A stretch of DNA of 64,000 nucleotides from Flavivirga aquatica (GTDB taxonomy: Bacteria > Bacteroidota > Bacteroidia > Flavobacteriales > Flavobacteriaceae): positions 1 through 64,000 of the forward strand of contig NZ_MDJD01000054.1 of the NCBI RefSeq assembly GCF_001747085.1, read 5' to 3'. The stretch's first letter is position 1. Each line of letters opens with the position of its first letter. The translations under genes and the position numbers were made by a program. Shown in pieces: positions 45,688-55,148 of this stretch. The notes below the pieces were generated by a model. The model worked only from the letters and a program-made list of their open reading frames with translations. It was not told the origin of the DNA and searched no databases.

Positions 45688-47163
45688 TTACTGGATAATT
45701 ATTTTTTTAGTATTTTTTTGAATGGTATCTATACTATTGAATGTTAAAAAATAAACACCTCGAGAAAGAAACCTAAAATCTATTCTATTATTTATAATTT
45801 TTGCTTTTTGCAATAAAACACCATTAATTGAAAATATATTAACATCCTTAATAGACAAGTTATTTTTTAATACCATAGGATACTCTCCTAATTTAATGGG
45901 ATTTTGTAGCACTAATGTTTTACTTAACTCTAATTCTGTTTTTAATACAGAAAGCGTAGTATCCGAGGCATTATCTATACTATTAACTCTTAACCAGTTT
46001 ACATTAAATCCTCCTTTAGTAGCATATATTCGTAAAGTATGCTTTCCTGAAGGGATGTTTATTTTATTTGAAGATATGGTAGTCCAATTTTGCCAACCTC
46101 CAGTATTTTGAACATTTAAACTTGTATCAGTAGCACCGTCAATTTTTATTTCAAACTTTCCATTATTAGATATTGAAGCCACTCTTAAATCAATTTTATA
46201 ATCACCATTTTGTGGAATCTCAATACAATATTCCATCCAATCATTATTATCAATATACCCGACGTTCTTATTACCTTCAGAAGAATTCTCTATTTTCACT
46301 CCAGACATATTATCATAGTTTTCGGCTTCTATGATAGAAGCTATATTATTACAAGTAGTTGTTATACCATCAAGATCGTATACTCTAACATAATCAACTA
46401 TAAAATAATCAGGATATTGGGCAGTAGCTGGGTTTTTAGACCAGTTATCACCTATAGCCCAATTCTCTGTAGAAATTTCACCGGTAACTTTAATGTATCC
46501 AGGAAATTGACATACGCCACCTCCAATATTTCTCCATGTTTCAACACCATCGATATAAAAAATGTATTTATCAGGGTACCAATCAAGTGTATAAGTATGA
46601 AATCCATCTCGAATTCCAGAAACTACAGATTCTTTTCCTTTTACCTTATGAGCACTTCCATAACCATCCCAATGAAAGGCATGATTTATTTTATCTGTCC
46701 ATCCCCAAGCCTCCATAATATCTACTTCCATACCATCTACACCTCCATTTCCAATAGATCCAACATTACCCTGCATCATCCAAAAAGCAACCCACCAACC
46801 TTGTTCTGTTGGTAATTGGCATTTTATTTCAAATCTGCCAAACTTTTTTTCAAAAATTCCTTTTGTTCTTACAGCTCCAACACTATAATCATACGGGTCA
46901 TTATCATTATTTCTATTATTAATTTTACGCACACGAATTACTAGGTTTCCATTTCCATCTAAATAAACATCATCTCTATCCCACCAACCATCTGGTCCAT
47001 TAGAGTTTTGCCTTCTATTATATTCCATTTGTTCCCATTTATCGGGATCTGGACTCCCTGTTCCATTAAATTCATCACTCCAAACTAAATTGGTTTGAGA
47101 AAATGCTTGAAGAAATACTAAACAAAAAGTAGCAATAAAAAAATACTGTGTTTTCATGAACAT
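45688..47163 (-). CDS. Secreted GH16 glycanase with CBM6 and T9SS sorting tail
   Basis: 491 residues. Sec signal (cleavage after AFSQ), GH16 catalytic domain (about 25-265) with the ExDxxE site E146-V-D-I-M-E151, CBM6 carbohydrate-binding module (about 275-395, with AENYDNMSGV and GGFNVNWLRV) and a type A T9SS sorting domain (about 412-491, LSIKDVNIFSINGVLL..FRFLSRGVYFLTF). GH16 enzymes cut beta-1,3/1,4-glucans, agar or porphyran; the subfamily is not certain. Start is ATG 47163 or the ATG two codons on. The -7 box and direct repeats upstream are listed separately. Confidence 0.9.
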   Translation of the reverse strand: MFMKTQYFFIATFCLVFLQAFSQTNLVWSDEFNGTGSPDPDKWEQMEYNRRQNSNGPDGWWDRDDVYLDGNGNLVIRVRKINNRNNDNDPYDYSVGAVRTKGIFEKKFGRFEIKCQLPTEQGWWVAFWMMQGNVGSIGNGGVDGMEVDIMEAWGWTDKINHAFHWDGYGSAHKVKGKESVVSGIRDGFHTYTLDWYPDKYIFYIDGVETWRNIGGGVCQFPGYIKVTGEISTENWAIGDNWSKNPATAQYPDYFIVDYVRVYDLDGITTTCNNIASIIEAENYDNMSGVKIENSSEGNKNVGYIDNNDWMEYCIEIPQNGDYKIDLRVASISNNGKFEIKIDGATDTSLNVQNTGGWQNWTTISSNKINIPSGKHTLRIYATKGGFNVNWLRVNSIDNASDTTLSVLKTELELSKTLVLQNPIKLGEYPMVLKNNLSIKDVNIFSINGVLLQKAKIINNRIDFRFLSRGVYFLTFNSIDTIQKNTKKIIIQ

Positions 47164-47187
47164 AAACTTTAAATTATATGTAAGTAT

Positions 47188-47254
47188 ATACGTTCATTTC
47201 AAATATAATGGATAAAAAAATAAATTTTAACATTTGATTTCATACGTTCAATTT
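47188..47254 (-). promoter_or_regulatory. Putative promoter and operator of the GH16 gene
   Basis: On the minus strand TATATTTG (47207-47200), a perfect TAnnTTTG, ends 36 bases before ATG 47163. Two direct copies of AAATGAACGTAT-like sequence (47199-47188 and 47253-47242) lie on either side, 54 bases apart. They look like binding sites for an activator or repressor. No clear -33 TTG. Confidence 0.4.
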
Positions 47255-47380
47255 TATCTTAAAAATTAATCTGTACTTATCAAAAAAATTGAATTTACCT
47301 TAATTTATAAAGAAAAATGATTGTAAACAACTTAAATCTAGTTTATAAAAATTCTTATATTTACTACAGACTAATCTATT

Positions 47381-47875
47381 ATGATTATGAGTAAGATACT
47401 GAAAGCCATAGTAAATAAAAATATAGAATTTAAAATTAATACAGATTTAATACCAAAGCTTGATGCGCTTCAAATTTCTGAGTCGGAATATCATATTCTT
47501 CAAGAAAACAAATCTTATAAAACTAAAATTATTGATTCAGATTTCAATAACAAATCGTATCAAGTAAAAGTTAACAATAATACTTATCACATTAATATTT
47601 TTAATGATTTAGACCTTCTTATAAAAGATATGGGCTTTAATATTGGATCTACAAAACACGTAAACTCAATTAAAGCTCCTATGCCTGGTTTAATTCTTGA
47701 TATTAATATTAAAATTGGTCAAGAGGTTCAAGAAAATGATACTTTACTTATTCTTGAAGCTATGAAAATGGAAAACATTATTACATCTCCCAGAGATGGC
47801 ATCATTAAATCTATAGTTGTGAAAAAAGGAGATGCTGTTGAAAAAAACCATTTACTAATTGAATTTGACTCATAA
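47381..47875 (+). CDS. Biotin carboxyl carrier subunit of acyl-CoA carboxylase
   Basis: 164 residues. The C-terminal biotinyl domain (about 98-164) carries the AMKM biotin site with Lys129 in LEAMKMENI. The N-terminal 95 residues are not a biotin domain and are probably an adapter for the carboxylase subunits. The start may be the second ATG (47387). It opens a three-gene operon with the biotin carboxylase and the carboxyltransferase. Confidence 0.9.
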   Translation: MIMSKILKAIVNKNIEFKINTDLIPKLDALQISESEYHILQENKSYKTKIIDSDFNNKSYQVKVNNNTYHINIFNDLDLLIKDMGFNIGSTKHVNSIKAPMPGLILDINIKIGQEVQENDTLLILEAMKMENIITSPRDGIIKSIVVKKGDAVEKNHLLIEFDS

Positions 47876-47962
47876 TACATATTTATAATATTATCCTGAG
47901 AAGTTTTTCCAATCTCATAGGTCAAAAAATCTGTTTTTACAGAATTTAAAAATGATATTTTA

Positions 47963-49405
47963 ATGAACAAAATACTAGTAGCTAATAGAGGCGAAATAGC
48001 CATTAGAATTATTAAAACAGCTCAAAAAATGGGACTTAAAACAGTGGCTGTTTTTTCTACTGCAGATAGAAATTCTCCTCACGTAAAACTTGCAGATGAA
48101 GCCGTATGTATTGGAGAACCACCATCTAATAAATCCTATTTAAAAGGCTATAAAATTATAGAAGTCGCAAAACAATTACAAGTAGATGCTATTCACCCTG
48201 GCTATGGTTTTTTAAGTGAAAATGCTTCTTTTGCTGAGTTATGTGAAGCTAATAATATTATTTTTATTGGTCCACGCTCCAAAGCCATAAAAATTATGGG
48301 AAGCAAATTAGCAGCTAAAGCAGCAGTAAAACAATACAATATCCCAATGGTACCTGGTATTGACGAAGCCATAACAGATATCGATAAAGCCAAAGCTATA
48401 GCTAAAGACATTGGGTTTCCTATTTTAATTAAAGCCTCTGCTGGTGGTGGCGGAAAAGGTATGCGTATTGTTGAAAAAGAAAGTGATTTAGAAACGCAAA
48501 TGACTCGAGCCATTAGCGAAGCCACTTCTGCTTTTGGTGATGGTTCTGTATTTATTGAAAAATATATAACCTCGCCTCGACATATAGAAATTCAAATTAT
48601 GGCAGATAGCCATGGGAATATATTACATTTATTTGAGCGAGAATGCAGTATTCAACGTCGTCATCAAAAAGTAATTGAAGAAGCCCCTTCTGTTGTTTTA
48701 AGACCAGAATTTAGAACTAAAATGGGTGAAGCTGCTATAAAAGTTGCCCAGTCTTGTGATTATTTAGGAGCTGGCACTGTAGAATTTTTATTAGATGATA
48801 ACCATAATTTCTATTTCTTAGAAATGAATACACGCTTGCAGGTTGAACATCCTGTTACGGAATTAATTTCGGGAGTAGATTTAGTAGAACTCCAAATTCG
48901 TGTAGCTCGAGGTGAAGCCCTTCAACTAAAACAAAGTGATTTAAAAATTAATGGGCATGCTATAGAATTAAGGGTATATGCGGAAGATCCTTTAAACAAT
49001 TTCCTGCCTAGTATTGGACATTTAGACACCTATAAAATCCCTACAGGTAAAGGTATTCGAGTTGATAATGGATTTGAGGAAGGTATGGATATCCCTATTT
49101 ATTATGACCCTATGCTTTCAAAATTAATTACTTACGGAAAAACAAGAGAAGAAGCTATTCAAATCATGATAAAAGCAATTAACAATTATCATGTTGAGGG
49201 TATTCAAACCACATTACCCTTTGGAAAATATGTTTGCGAACATAATGCTTTTCGTTCTGGAAATTTTGACACACATTTTGTGAAAAATTATTATTCATCA
49301 GATACCTTAAAAGAAAATACAGAGCTTGAAGCTAAAATTGCAGCCCTCATTGCCGTTAAACAATATATAGAAGATCAGAAATTATTAAGATTACCTATTC
49401 AATAA
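47963..49405 (+). CDS. Biotin carboxylase subunit of acyl-CoA carboxylase
   Basis: 480 residues. ATP-grasp enzyme that carboxylates biotin using ATP and bicarbonate. N-terminal [19 protein letters not shown]-grasp glycine loop [11 protein letters not shown] (about 153-163) and [14 protein letters not shown] (about 288-301) are the family signatures. It is AccC-like but, unlike long pyruvate or propionyl carboxylases, ends after the BC domain with no built-in biotinyl domain, as expected with a separate carrier. 87 bases from the carrier gene and 28 bases from the beta subunit. Confidence 0.93.
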   Translation: MNKILVANRGEIAIRIIKTAQKMGLKTVAVFSTADRNSPHVKLADEAVCIGEPPSNKSYLKGYKIIEVAKQLQVDAIHPGYGFLSENASFAELCEANNIIFIGPRSKAIKIMGSKLAAKAAVKQYNIPMVPGIDEAITDIDKAKAIAKDIGFPILIKASAGGGGKGMRIVEKESDLETQMTRAISEATSAFGDGSVFIEKYITSPRHIEIQIMADSHGNILHLFERECSIQRRHQKVIEEAPSVVLRPEFRTKMGEAAIKVAQSCDYLGAGTVEFLLDDNHNFYFLEMNTRLQVEHPVTELISGVDLVELQIRVARGEALQLKQSDLKINGHAIELRVYAEDPLNNFLPSIGHLDTYKIPTGKGIRVDNGFEEGMDIPIYYDPMLSKLITYGKTREEAIQIMIKAINNYHVEGIQTTLPFGKYVCEHNAFRSGNFDTHFVKNYYSSDTLKENTELEAKIAALIAVKQYIEDQKLLRLPIQ

Positions 49406-49433
49406 ACAAACCCATCCAACAGACCAAATAAAA

Positions 49434-50975
49434 ATGGATTCAAAAATAGATAAACTAAACGAGCATATTGCTCAAGCATATTTAGGTGGCGGTCAAAAAC
49501 GCATTGACAAGCAACATGCTAAAAAAAAGCTAACTGCAAGAGAACGCGTTAATTATTTAATGGATGAAGGGTCTTTTGAAGAAATTGGCATTCTAGTTAC
49601 GCATAGAACTACCGATTTTGGAATGGAAAATGAAGTTTACTATGGAGATGGCGTTATTACAGGTTACGGAAATATTAATGGGCGATTAGTTTATGTTTAT
49701 GCGCAAGATTTCACTGTTTTTGGTGGTGCCCTTTCTGAAACTCATGCCGAAAAGATCTGTAAAATAATGGATTTGGCTATTAAAGTTGGTGCGCCTATTA
49801 TTGGACTAAATGATTCTGGAGGTGCTCGAATACAAGAAGGTGTTCGCTCTTTAGGCGGTTATGCTGATATTTTTTATAGAAATGTACAAGCATCGGGTGT
49901 TGTACCTCAAATTTCAGCAATTATGGGACCTTGTGCTGGTGGAGCAGTCTACTCCCCTGCTATGACTGATTTTACAATGATGGTAGAGAATACCAGTTAT
50001 ATGTTTGTTACAGGTCCTAATGTTGTTAAAACTGTAACTAATGAAGAAGTAAGTAGCGAAGCTCTAGGTGGCGCGTATACACATGCGTCGAAATCTGGAG
50101 TTGCCCATAAAACCTCTGCAAATGATGTAGAATGCTTAGAAGATTTAAAAAACCTCTTAAGTTATCTGCCTCAAAACAATACAGAAACGCCTCAAAAATT
50201 AAACTATACTTTAAACGATGAAGTTAGAGACTGCCTATCTCATATCATTCCGGATAGCTCTAATAAGCCTTACGATATGCACTCTGTTATTTCTGGAATA
50301 ATTGATGAAAATTCATTTTATGAAATCCATAAAGAGTATGCAGAAAATATTATCGTGGGTTTTGCTCGTTTAGGAGGTAGAAATATTGGAATTATAGCTA
50401 ACCAACCTATGTTTTTAGCTGGTGTTTTAGATGTTAATAGCTCTAAAAAAGCAGCCCGTTTTACACGTTTTTGTGACTGCTTTAATATTCCGTTACTTGT
50501 TTTAGTTGATGTTCCTGGATTTCTACCAGGAACAGATCAAGAATGGAACGGTATTATTGTACACGGCGCTAAACTCTTATATGCGCTTAGTGAAGCCACT
50601 GTACCAAAAGTTACTGTTATTATTAGAAAAGCCTATGGAGGGGCTTATGACGTAATGAATTCTAAACATATTGGAGCAGATTTAAATTACGCATGGCCAA
50701 GTGCTGAAATAGCAGTTATGGGAGCCAAAGGAGCTAGTGAAATAATATTTAAAAAAGAAATTGCTGCATCTAACAATCCTATCGAAAAACTAGCTGAAAA
50801 AGAAACTCAATATGCTAATAAATTTGCAAACCCATACCGAGCTGCAAATCGTGGTTTTATAGATGAAGTCATACTTCCCAAAAACACAAGACGTAAACTT
50901 ATTAAAGGATTCTCTATGTTAGAGGATAAAAAAGTAGATACTCCTAAGCGAAAGCATGGAAATATTCCGCTGTAA
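49434..50975 (+). CDS. Acyl-CoA (probably propionyl-CoA) carboxylase carboxyltransferase, beta subunit
   Basis: 513 residues. Carboxyltransferase domain pair typical of PccB/Mmd[20 protein letters not shown] (about 100-118), the oxyanion region [21 protein letters not shown], and the C-terminal domain [25 protein letters not shown] and [10 protein letters not shown]. It transfers CO2 from biotin to an acyl-CoA; propionyl- or methylcrotonyl-type substrate is inferred. The third gene of the operon, ending 2 bases from a convergent gene. Confidence 0.92.
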   Translation: MDSKIDKLNEHIAQAYLGGGQKRIDKQHAKKKLTARERVNYLMDEGSFEEIGILVTHRTTDFGMENEVYYGDGVITGYGNINGRLVYVYAQDFTVFGGALSETHAEKICKIMDLAIKVGAPIIGLNDSGGARIQEGVRSLGGYADIFYRNVQASGVVPQISAIMGPCAGGAVYSPAMTDFTMMVENTSYMFVTGPNVVKTVTNEEVSSEALGGAYTHASKSGVAHKTSANDVECLEDLKNLLSYLPQNNTETPQKLNYTLNDEVRDCLSHIIPDSSNKPYDMHSVISGIIDENSFYEIHKEYAENIIVGFARLGGRNIGIIANQPMFLAGVLDVNSSKKAARFTRFCDCFNIPLLVLVDVPGFLPGTDQEWNGIIVHGAKLLYALSEATVPKVTVIIRKAYGGAYDVMNSKHIGADLNYAWPSAEIAVMGAKGASEIIFKKEIAASNNPIEKLAEKETQYANKFANPYRAANRGFIDEVILPKNTRRKLIKGFSMLEDKKVDTPKRKHGNIPL

Positions 50976-50977
50976 AA

Positions 50978-51592
50978 TTATTTAAACTTAATAACTTGAG
51001 ATTTGTACATAAAAGAATCTTGCCATCTATCAAAACGATTATCGTAAGTTGATGAGAAAACTAAATACTGGCATTTGCCTATACTTTCTGGAGTACGTGT
51101 TACCTCAGCAAAATTATTGTTTCTAAATAAAAATTCTCCATCCTCAACAATGCACATTTGTAACCTGTTTAAATTAATACCATTAAGAAAGAAAATTTTG
51201 TTCAACCGTTTTGGAGTAGCAATAACAATATCTACACCTTCATAAATTTCATCACGTTGTGAATCAATATTGTATTCATCATAAGCACAATATACCCGCA
51301 AATCGGTTCCACGTTTATAGGCATTAAACTCTAGCTGTAAATCTAAAGCTGCCTGTTTGTCTTTTACAAAAATTAAAACTCTAGGAGCATCTTCAAAAGC
51401 TTCACCTTTTAATTTTTGAATAACACTAATTACTATACTTGTTGTTTTCCCCGTTCCTTTAGGTGCTATACAAAACAAACTTGCTCCTCCTTTTATTTTT
51501 GGTAAAATTGATTTCTGAAGAGGTAATGGCTCATAAAAATCTTTATGTTCAAGGGTATCTTTTAAAGATTGAATGAGTTTTTTAAATGGCAT
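50978..51592 (-). CDS. Single-domain DEAD/DEAH helicase-like protein
   Basis: 204 residues, only the first RecA-like domain of a superfamily 2 helicase. Q-type motif region FYEPLPLQKSILPKI, Walker A APKGTGKTT (about 43-51), motif Ia-like VLIFVKDKQAA, and motif Ib VDIVIATPKRL. Motif II reads VEDGE where DEAD is expected, and motif III STYD is weak. There is no second RecA domain, so processive unwinding is unlikely. It may act as an RNA-binding or regulatory fragment of a helicase. Not truncated by a frame break that I can see. Confidence 0.8.
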   Translation of the reverse strand: MPFKKLIQSLKDTLEHKDFYEPLPLQKSILPKIKGGASLFCIAPKGTGKTTSIVISVIQKLKGEAFEDAPRVLIFVKDKQAALDLQLEFNAYKRGTDLRVYCAYDEYNIDSQRDEIYEGVDIVIATPKRLNKIFFLNGINLNRLQMCIVEDGEFLFRNNNFAEVTRTPESIGKCQYLVFSSTYDNRFDRWQDSFMYKSQVIKFK

Positions 51593-51680
51593 AATATCTG
51601 TTTTCTTAGTTATAGGGCAAATATAGTATTAAAAATGTCTAACATAAACTACTCAATACCACTACTTCTCATTTAAAATA

Positions 51681-51712
51681 AAAATAGGCACTTATTTCTA
51701 AGTACCTATTTT
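51681..51712 (-). terminator. Terminator of the YceI gene
   Basis: Arms AAAATAGGCACTTA and TAAGTACCTATTTT (one mismatch) around TTTC. A/T runs on both sides allow bidirectional use. Confidence 0.75.
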
Positions 51713-51731
51713 AAATTAAATTATTTAGTGA

Positions 51732-52310
51732 CTAAAACTCTAAATCCACTACTAAATCAAATTCATCATAAATAGCTTTATCCTTTAATCCATCGAAAAA
51801 ACTTGTAGACCCGTATCTTACATCATATTTAGTTCTATCTACTTTTAATGTTGCTGTTGCTTTACTTCCATAAACTGAAATTGAGAAAGTAGCTGAATTT
51901 GTTTTTCCTTTAATAGTCAAATCTCCTGTAACTTCATAAGCATTTTTTCCAGATGCTTTTACTTTAGTAAATACTAAAGATGCCTTTGGATGCGCTTTCA
52001 CACCAAAAAAATCATCAGATTTTAAGTGACCATCTAATTTTCCTTTATATTCTCCTTCTAAATCTGTAGCATTTATAGTAGTCATATCTATAACAAACTC
52101 ACCTCCTATTAATTTTTCCCCATCAAAAGTTAAAGATCCAGATTCAATTGTAATAGTTCCTTCATGAGAGCCTGTTACCTTATAACCTTTCCATACGACT
52201 TTACTTTTATCTGTTTTAATTGCTTTTTTTGTTCCCCCTATAGTAGAAAAAGAAAATGTTACAAAAGCTACAAGTGCTATAATTCCTAAATTTTTAATTG
52301 TGTTTTTCAT
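51732..52310 (-). CDS. YceI-family protein
   Basis: 192 residues with signal peptide (about 1-27, ending before GGTKKAIKT). YceI beta-barrel pattern: KVVWKGYKVTGSHEGTITIESGSLTFDG, DGHLKSDDFFGVKAHPKASLVF and VTGDLTIKGKTNSATF. These lipocalin-like barrels bind polyisoprenoids or similar lipids. Likely periplasmic. It is the last of a cluster of small minus-strand genes, 36 bases after the SnoaL-like gene. Confidence 0.88.
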   Translation of the reverse strand: MKNTIKNLGIIALVAFVTFSFSTIGGTKKAIKTDKSKVVWKGYKVTGSHEGTITIESGSLTFDGEKLIGGEFVIDMTTINATDLEGEYKGKLDGHLKSDDFFGVKAHPKASLVFTKVKASGKNAYEVTGDLTIKGKTNSATFSISVYGSKATATLKVDRTKYDVRYGSTSFFDGLKDKAIYDEFDLVVDLEF

Positions 52311-52346
52311 CTTTATTGTTTTTTTATTATTCCTGTTATATTAAAT

Positions 52347-52700
52347 CTATGATCCGTAATAAAATTTTTCTCTAATTACTTTTCCGTCTTTCCAGTCTTG
52401 TACAGCTACTTGCGTATAATTTTTAACTCCCCAATCCTTGTGAGTATAATCAAAATGCCACTCTACCATAGTTGTACTTTCTCCAACTGTTATTTTTAAA
52501 GGTTTTGCTCCTCTAAACTCTGTTATTGATGCAAAAAAATCTTCTTCTCTTTGTCTATTAGCTTTTTTACCTAAAACTTCAGGATTATCATTTTCTTGCA
52601 TGATAACATCATTATGATAAAACTCATCAAAAGCTTCTAAAGCTTTTCCTTGAAGAATCATGTCATTTATTGTACTAATTTTTTCAATTAATGTATTCAT
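52347..52700 (-). CDS. SnoaL/NTF2-like fold protein
   Basis: 117 residues. NTF2/SnoaL cone fold: helical start (FDEFYHNDVIMQENDNPEVLGK), then strands AKPLKITVGESTTMVEWHFDY and TQVAVQDWKDGKVIREKFYYGS. The domain forms a small pocket for ligands or reactions; substrate unknown. It lies between the Crp/Fnr regulator and yceI on the same strand. Confidence 0.78.
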   Translation of the reverse strand: MNTLIEKISTINDMILQGKALEAFDEFYHNDVIMQENDNPEVLGKKANRQREEDFFASITEFRGAKPLKITVGESTTMVEWHFDYTHKDWGVKNYTQVAVQDWKDGKVIREKFYYGS

Positions 52701-52796
52701 AATTATCCCTACTAATATTTACGGTACAAATGTCTTAAACTATATTCATTAAGAAAATAAAGTAGTTTATTAAATGATGTTAATCTAGTTTAACTT

Positions 52797-53390
52797 TTAC
52801 TGATCGATAATTAATTGTCCTTTTATTTTACTTAGAAATTCTTTAGTAATACCAAGATAAGAGGCAATCATGTATTGAGGTATACGCTGTTCTATCTTAG
52901 GATATTGATTTCTAAAGTAAAGATATCTATCCTTTGCCGAAAGGCTAAAACTTCTAACAATACGTTTTTGAGAGGCTACAAAAGCTTTTTCTATAATTTT
53001 TCTAAAAAAACGTTCTAATTGAGGGATTTCTGTATATAACTCTTCAATAACGTCATATGAAAAAAGTACCAACTCTGTATTTTCTATACACTGTACATTA
53101 TAATCTGCTGGGGTTTGAGTTATAAAACTTCCCATATCTGCTGTCCACCAATCTTCTATAGAAAACATAACTATATGTTCCTGCCCTTCTTCGTCTGCAA
53201 AAAACATTTTTGTACATCCAGAGATAACAAAACATTCATATTTACATACATCTCCTTGTTGTGCTATATACTGCCCTTTTAAATATTTTCTATATATTAA
53301 TTTAGACATAAGCACAGCCTCATCCTTCTTTGATAGAACAATATATTTACTTATATAATTTAAAAGTGGTTGTATTTTATGTTCCATCAT
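52797..53390 (-). CDS. Crp/Fnr-family transcriptional regulator
   Basis: 197 residues. N-terminal cyclic-nucleotide-binding barrel (about 25-115, GQYIAQQGDVCKYECFVISGCTKMFFADEEGQEHIVMF) and a C-terminal helix-turn-helix (about 160-190, IPQYMIASYLGITKEFLSKIK). No iron-sulfur cysteine cluster like Fnr. It starts 1 base after the DinB-like gene (53392), so the two are one operon. It may regulate its neighbours yceI and the SnoaL-like gene, but no operator is visible. Confidence 0.88.
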   Translation of the reverse strand: MMEHKIQPLLNYISKYIVLSKKDEAVLMSKLIYRKYLKGQYIAQQGDVCKYECFVISGCTKMFFADEEGQEHIVMFSIEDWWTADMGSFITQTPADYNVQCIENTELVLFSYDVIEELYTEIPQLERFFRKIIEKAFVASQKRIVRSFSLSAKDRYLYFRNQYPKIEQRIPQYMIASYLGITKEFLSKIKGQLIIDQ

Positions 53391-53391
53391 A

Positions 53392-53838
53392 TTATGAATC
53401 TAGTAAGCGTCTATGATAAGTTATCTGCCCTAAATGATAGACCAAGTGCGTTGTTAAATATGTCAAAAAATATTCGGTAGTCATAGGTTCTTTATAAACT
53501 GTTATAGGATATTGTTTCTCCAAATCATTAATAGAAAGTCTATTTAAAGTATCTTCAACAACCTTTATGGTATCATCAATTTGCTTGATCAAATCTAACT
53601 TTGATACATTTTTAAGTGAAAACTCAAGATCTCTTTTTCTTATATATCTGGTATTACCTAGAACACTTCCTATAAAATGATTTAAATTACCAATAATATG
53701 TAAACACAAATTACCTGCAGAATTACTAACCTCTTTTTCTATTATCCATAAATTAGCTTCATTTTTATAACATGTAATTTCATGCTTAAGCTTATTAAGA
53801 TCGTTCTTAAATATTTTAATGAGAGTATCTTTAAGCAT
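53392..53838 (-). CDS. DinB/DUF1572-like protein
   Basis: 148 residues. Four-helix DinB-like fold; histidines at about 47 (CLHIIGNLNHFIG) and 136/140 (THLVYHLGQITYHRR) can form the metal site. Reaction unknown. The upstream -7 match TAAATTTG lies at 53865-53858 on the minus strand. Directly followed by the Crp/Fnr regulator. Confidence 0.8.
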   Translation of the reverse strand: MLKDTLIKIFKNDLNKLKHEITCYKNEANLWIIEKEVSNSAGNLCLHIIGNLNHFIGSVLGNTRYIRKRDLEFSLKNVSKLDLIKQIDDTIKVVEDTLNRLSINDLEKQYPITVYKEPMTTEYFLTYLTTHLVYHLGQITYHRRLLDS

Positions 53839-53857
53839 AGTACTTTTTTGCTAGTAT

Positions 53858-53865
53858 CAAATTTA
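53858..53865 (-). promoter_or_regulatory. -7 box TAAATTTG for the DinB-like/Crp operon
   Basis: Minus-strand TAAATTTG, a perfect TAnnTTTG, ends 19 bases before ATG 53838. No clear TTG partner. Confidence 0.4.
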
Positions 53866-53904
53866 ACAATAATAATATTGCTTTATTAAATTGAAATAAG
53901 ATTT

Positions 53905-53931
53905 TTGCACGATAAAATTAATCTACTTTTG
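53905..53931 (+). promoter_or_regulatory. Promoter of the Bcr/CflA exporter (TTG-N16-TACTTTTG)
   Basis: TTG at 53905-53907, 16-base spacer, TACTTTTG at 53924-53931. The box ends 4 bases before the ATG, so the transcript is almost leaderless. Confidence 0.65.
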
Positions 53932-53935
53932 CACC

Positions 53936-55144
53936 ATGCAAAACAAAAACACATTCAAACCAGAATTTGTAGCTCTAATGGCATCTTTAATGTCTTTAGT
54001 AGCTTTATCTATAGACGCATTATTGCCTGCTCTTTCTGATATCGGACATCATTTAAGTGTTACCAACCCTAATGATAACCAACTACTCATTACCATGATT
54101 TTTTTAGGTTTAGGCTGTGGTCAACTCATTTTTGGTCCTTTATCTGATAGTTTTGGTAGAAAACCGATAGTCTATATTGGTTTTTTTACATTCGTTATTG
54201 CTACTTTTATTTGTGTAACTACTAAAAGTTTCGAAATGATGATCTTAGGACGAGTTGTACAAGGTATAGGTCTATCTGCTTCAAGAAGTATTTGTATTTC
54301 TATAATTCGAGATTCTTATAGCGGAAATTATATGGCAAAAATATTATCTATAGTAGTCATGTTTTTTATTTTAGTTCCTGTTGTAGCTCCGGCTTTTGGT
54401 CAATTTTTAATAAATTATTATGATTGGAAATCTGTGTTTTATGCAAATTTAATTTTCGGTTTTCTTGTGATGATTTGGTTTTGGCTACGACAACCAGAAA
54501 CATTGCCTAAAGAAAATCGAATTAAATTTACGCGACATATTTTTATTGATGGGACTAAAGAATTCTTTAAGTATAAAGAAGCTGTTATTTTTACTTTTAT
54601 TTCAGGTTTTATTACTGGATCTTTTATGGTTTATTTAAGTACGGCTCAACAAATATTTCAGGAACAGTATCAAATGGCCGATATGTTCCCTTATATTTTT
54701 GCAAGCTTAGCAATTTCTATAGGGTTAGCTACCTTTTTTAACAGCCAATTTGTAGTTAAATATGGTATGATGCGTATTGCTTATATCTCTACTATAGCCT
54801 ATGTTTTAATTTCTGTTATTTACATCCTACTTTTTTGGTCTGGAAATAACCCCCATGTTATTATACTTATTAGCTTTTTTGCTTTACAGTTTTTTGCTGT
54901 TGGGTTTCTTTTTGGAAATTTAAGAGCATTAGCAATGCAACCCCTAGGACATATAGCTGGTATTGGTGCTGCAATAAATGGGTTTATATCTACTGTAATG
55001 GCAGTTCCAATCGCTAACTATATTGGTAGTTTTGTAAACACCTCTGTATTACCTTTATTTATTGGATTTTCTTTTTTTGGTATACTATCCTTATTGACTT
55101 TTATTTATTTTAAAAGAACTGTAAAAAAAGTAGTAGAAGCCTAA
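53936..55144 (+). CDS. Bcr/CflA-family multidrug efflux MFS transporter
   Basis: 402 residues, 12 membrane helices. Signature ALSIDALLPALSDIGHHL (about 21-38) and FGPLSDSFGRKPIVYIG (about 65-81) place it in the DHA1 Bcr/CflA branch, which exports antibiotics such as bicyclomycin or chloramphenicol using the proton gradient. Single gene with its own near-leaderless promoter, divergent from the DinB/Crp operon. Ends 4 bases from the convergent DinB-like gene. Confidence 0.9.
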   Translation: MQNKNTFKPEFVALMASLMSLVALSIDALLPALSDIGHHLSVTNPNDNQLLITMIFLGLGCGQLIFGPLSDSFGRKPIVYIGFFTFVIATFICVTTKSFEMMILGRVVQGIGLSASRSICISIIRDSYSGNYMAKILSIVVMFFILVPVVAPAFGQFLINYYDWKSVFYANLIFGFLVMIWFWLRQPETLPKENRIKFTRHIFIDGTKEFFKYKEAVIFTFISGFITGSFMVYLSTAQQIFQEQYQMADMFPYIFASLAISIGLATFFNSQFVVKYGMMRIAYISTIAYVLISVIYILLFWSGNNPHVIILISFFALQFFAVGFLFGNLRALAMQPLGHIAGIGAAINGFISTVMAVPIANYIGSFVNTSVLPLFIGFSFFGILSLLTFIYFKRTVKKVVEA

Positions 55145-55148
55145 CCAA

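Noticed and set aside
46210-46815. Open plus-strand frame of about 200 codons inside the GH16 gene region
   Set aside because: It is antisense to a well-supported GH16-CBM6 gene, has low-complexity Ile/Ser/Asn composition and no signal or start context.
48202-48525. Minus-strand open frame of about 107 codons
   Set aside because: Antisense shadow of the biotin carboxylase gene.
50978-51592. Helicase gene truncated by frameshift
   Set aside because: I see no continuing second-domain coding sequence downstream; the convergent carboxylase gene begins 2 bases past the stop.
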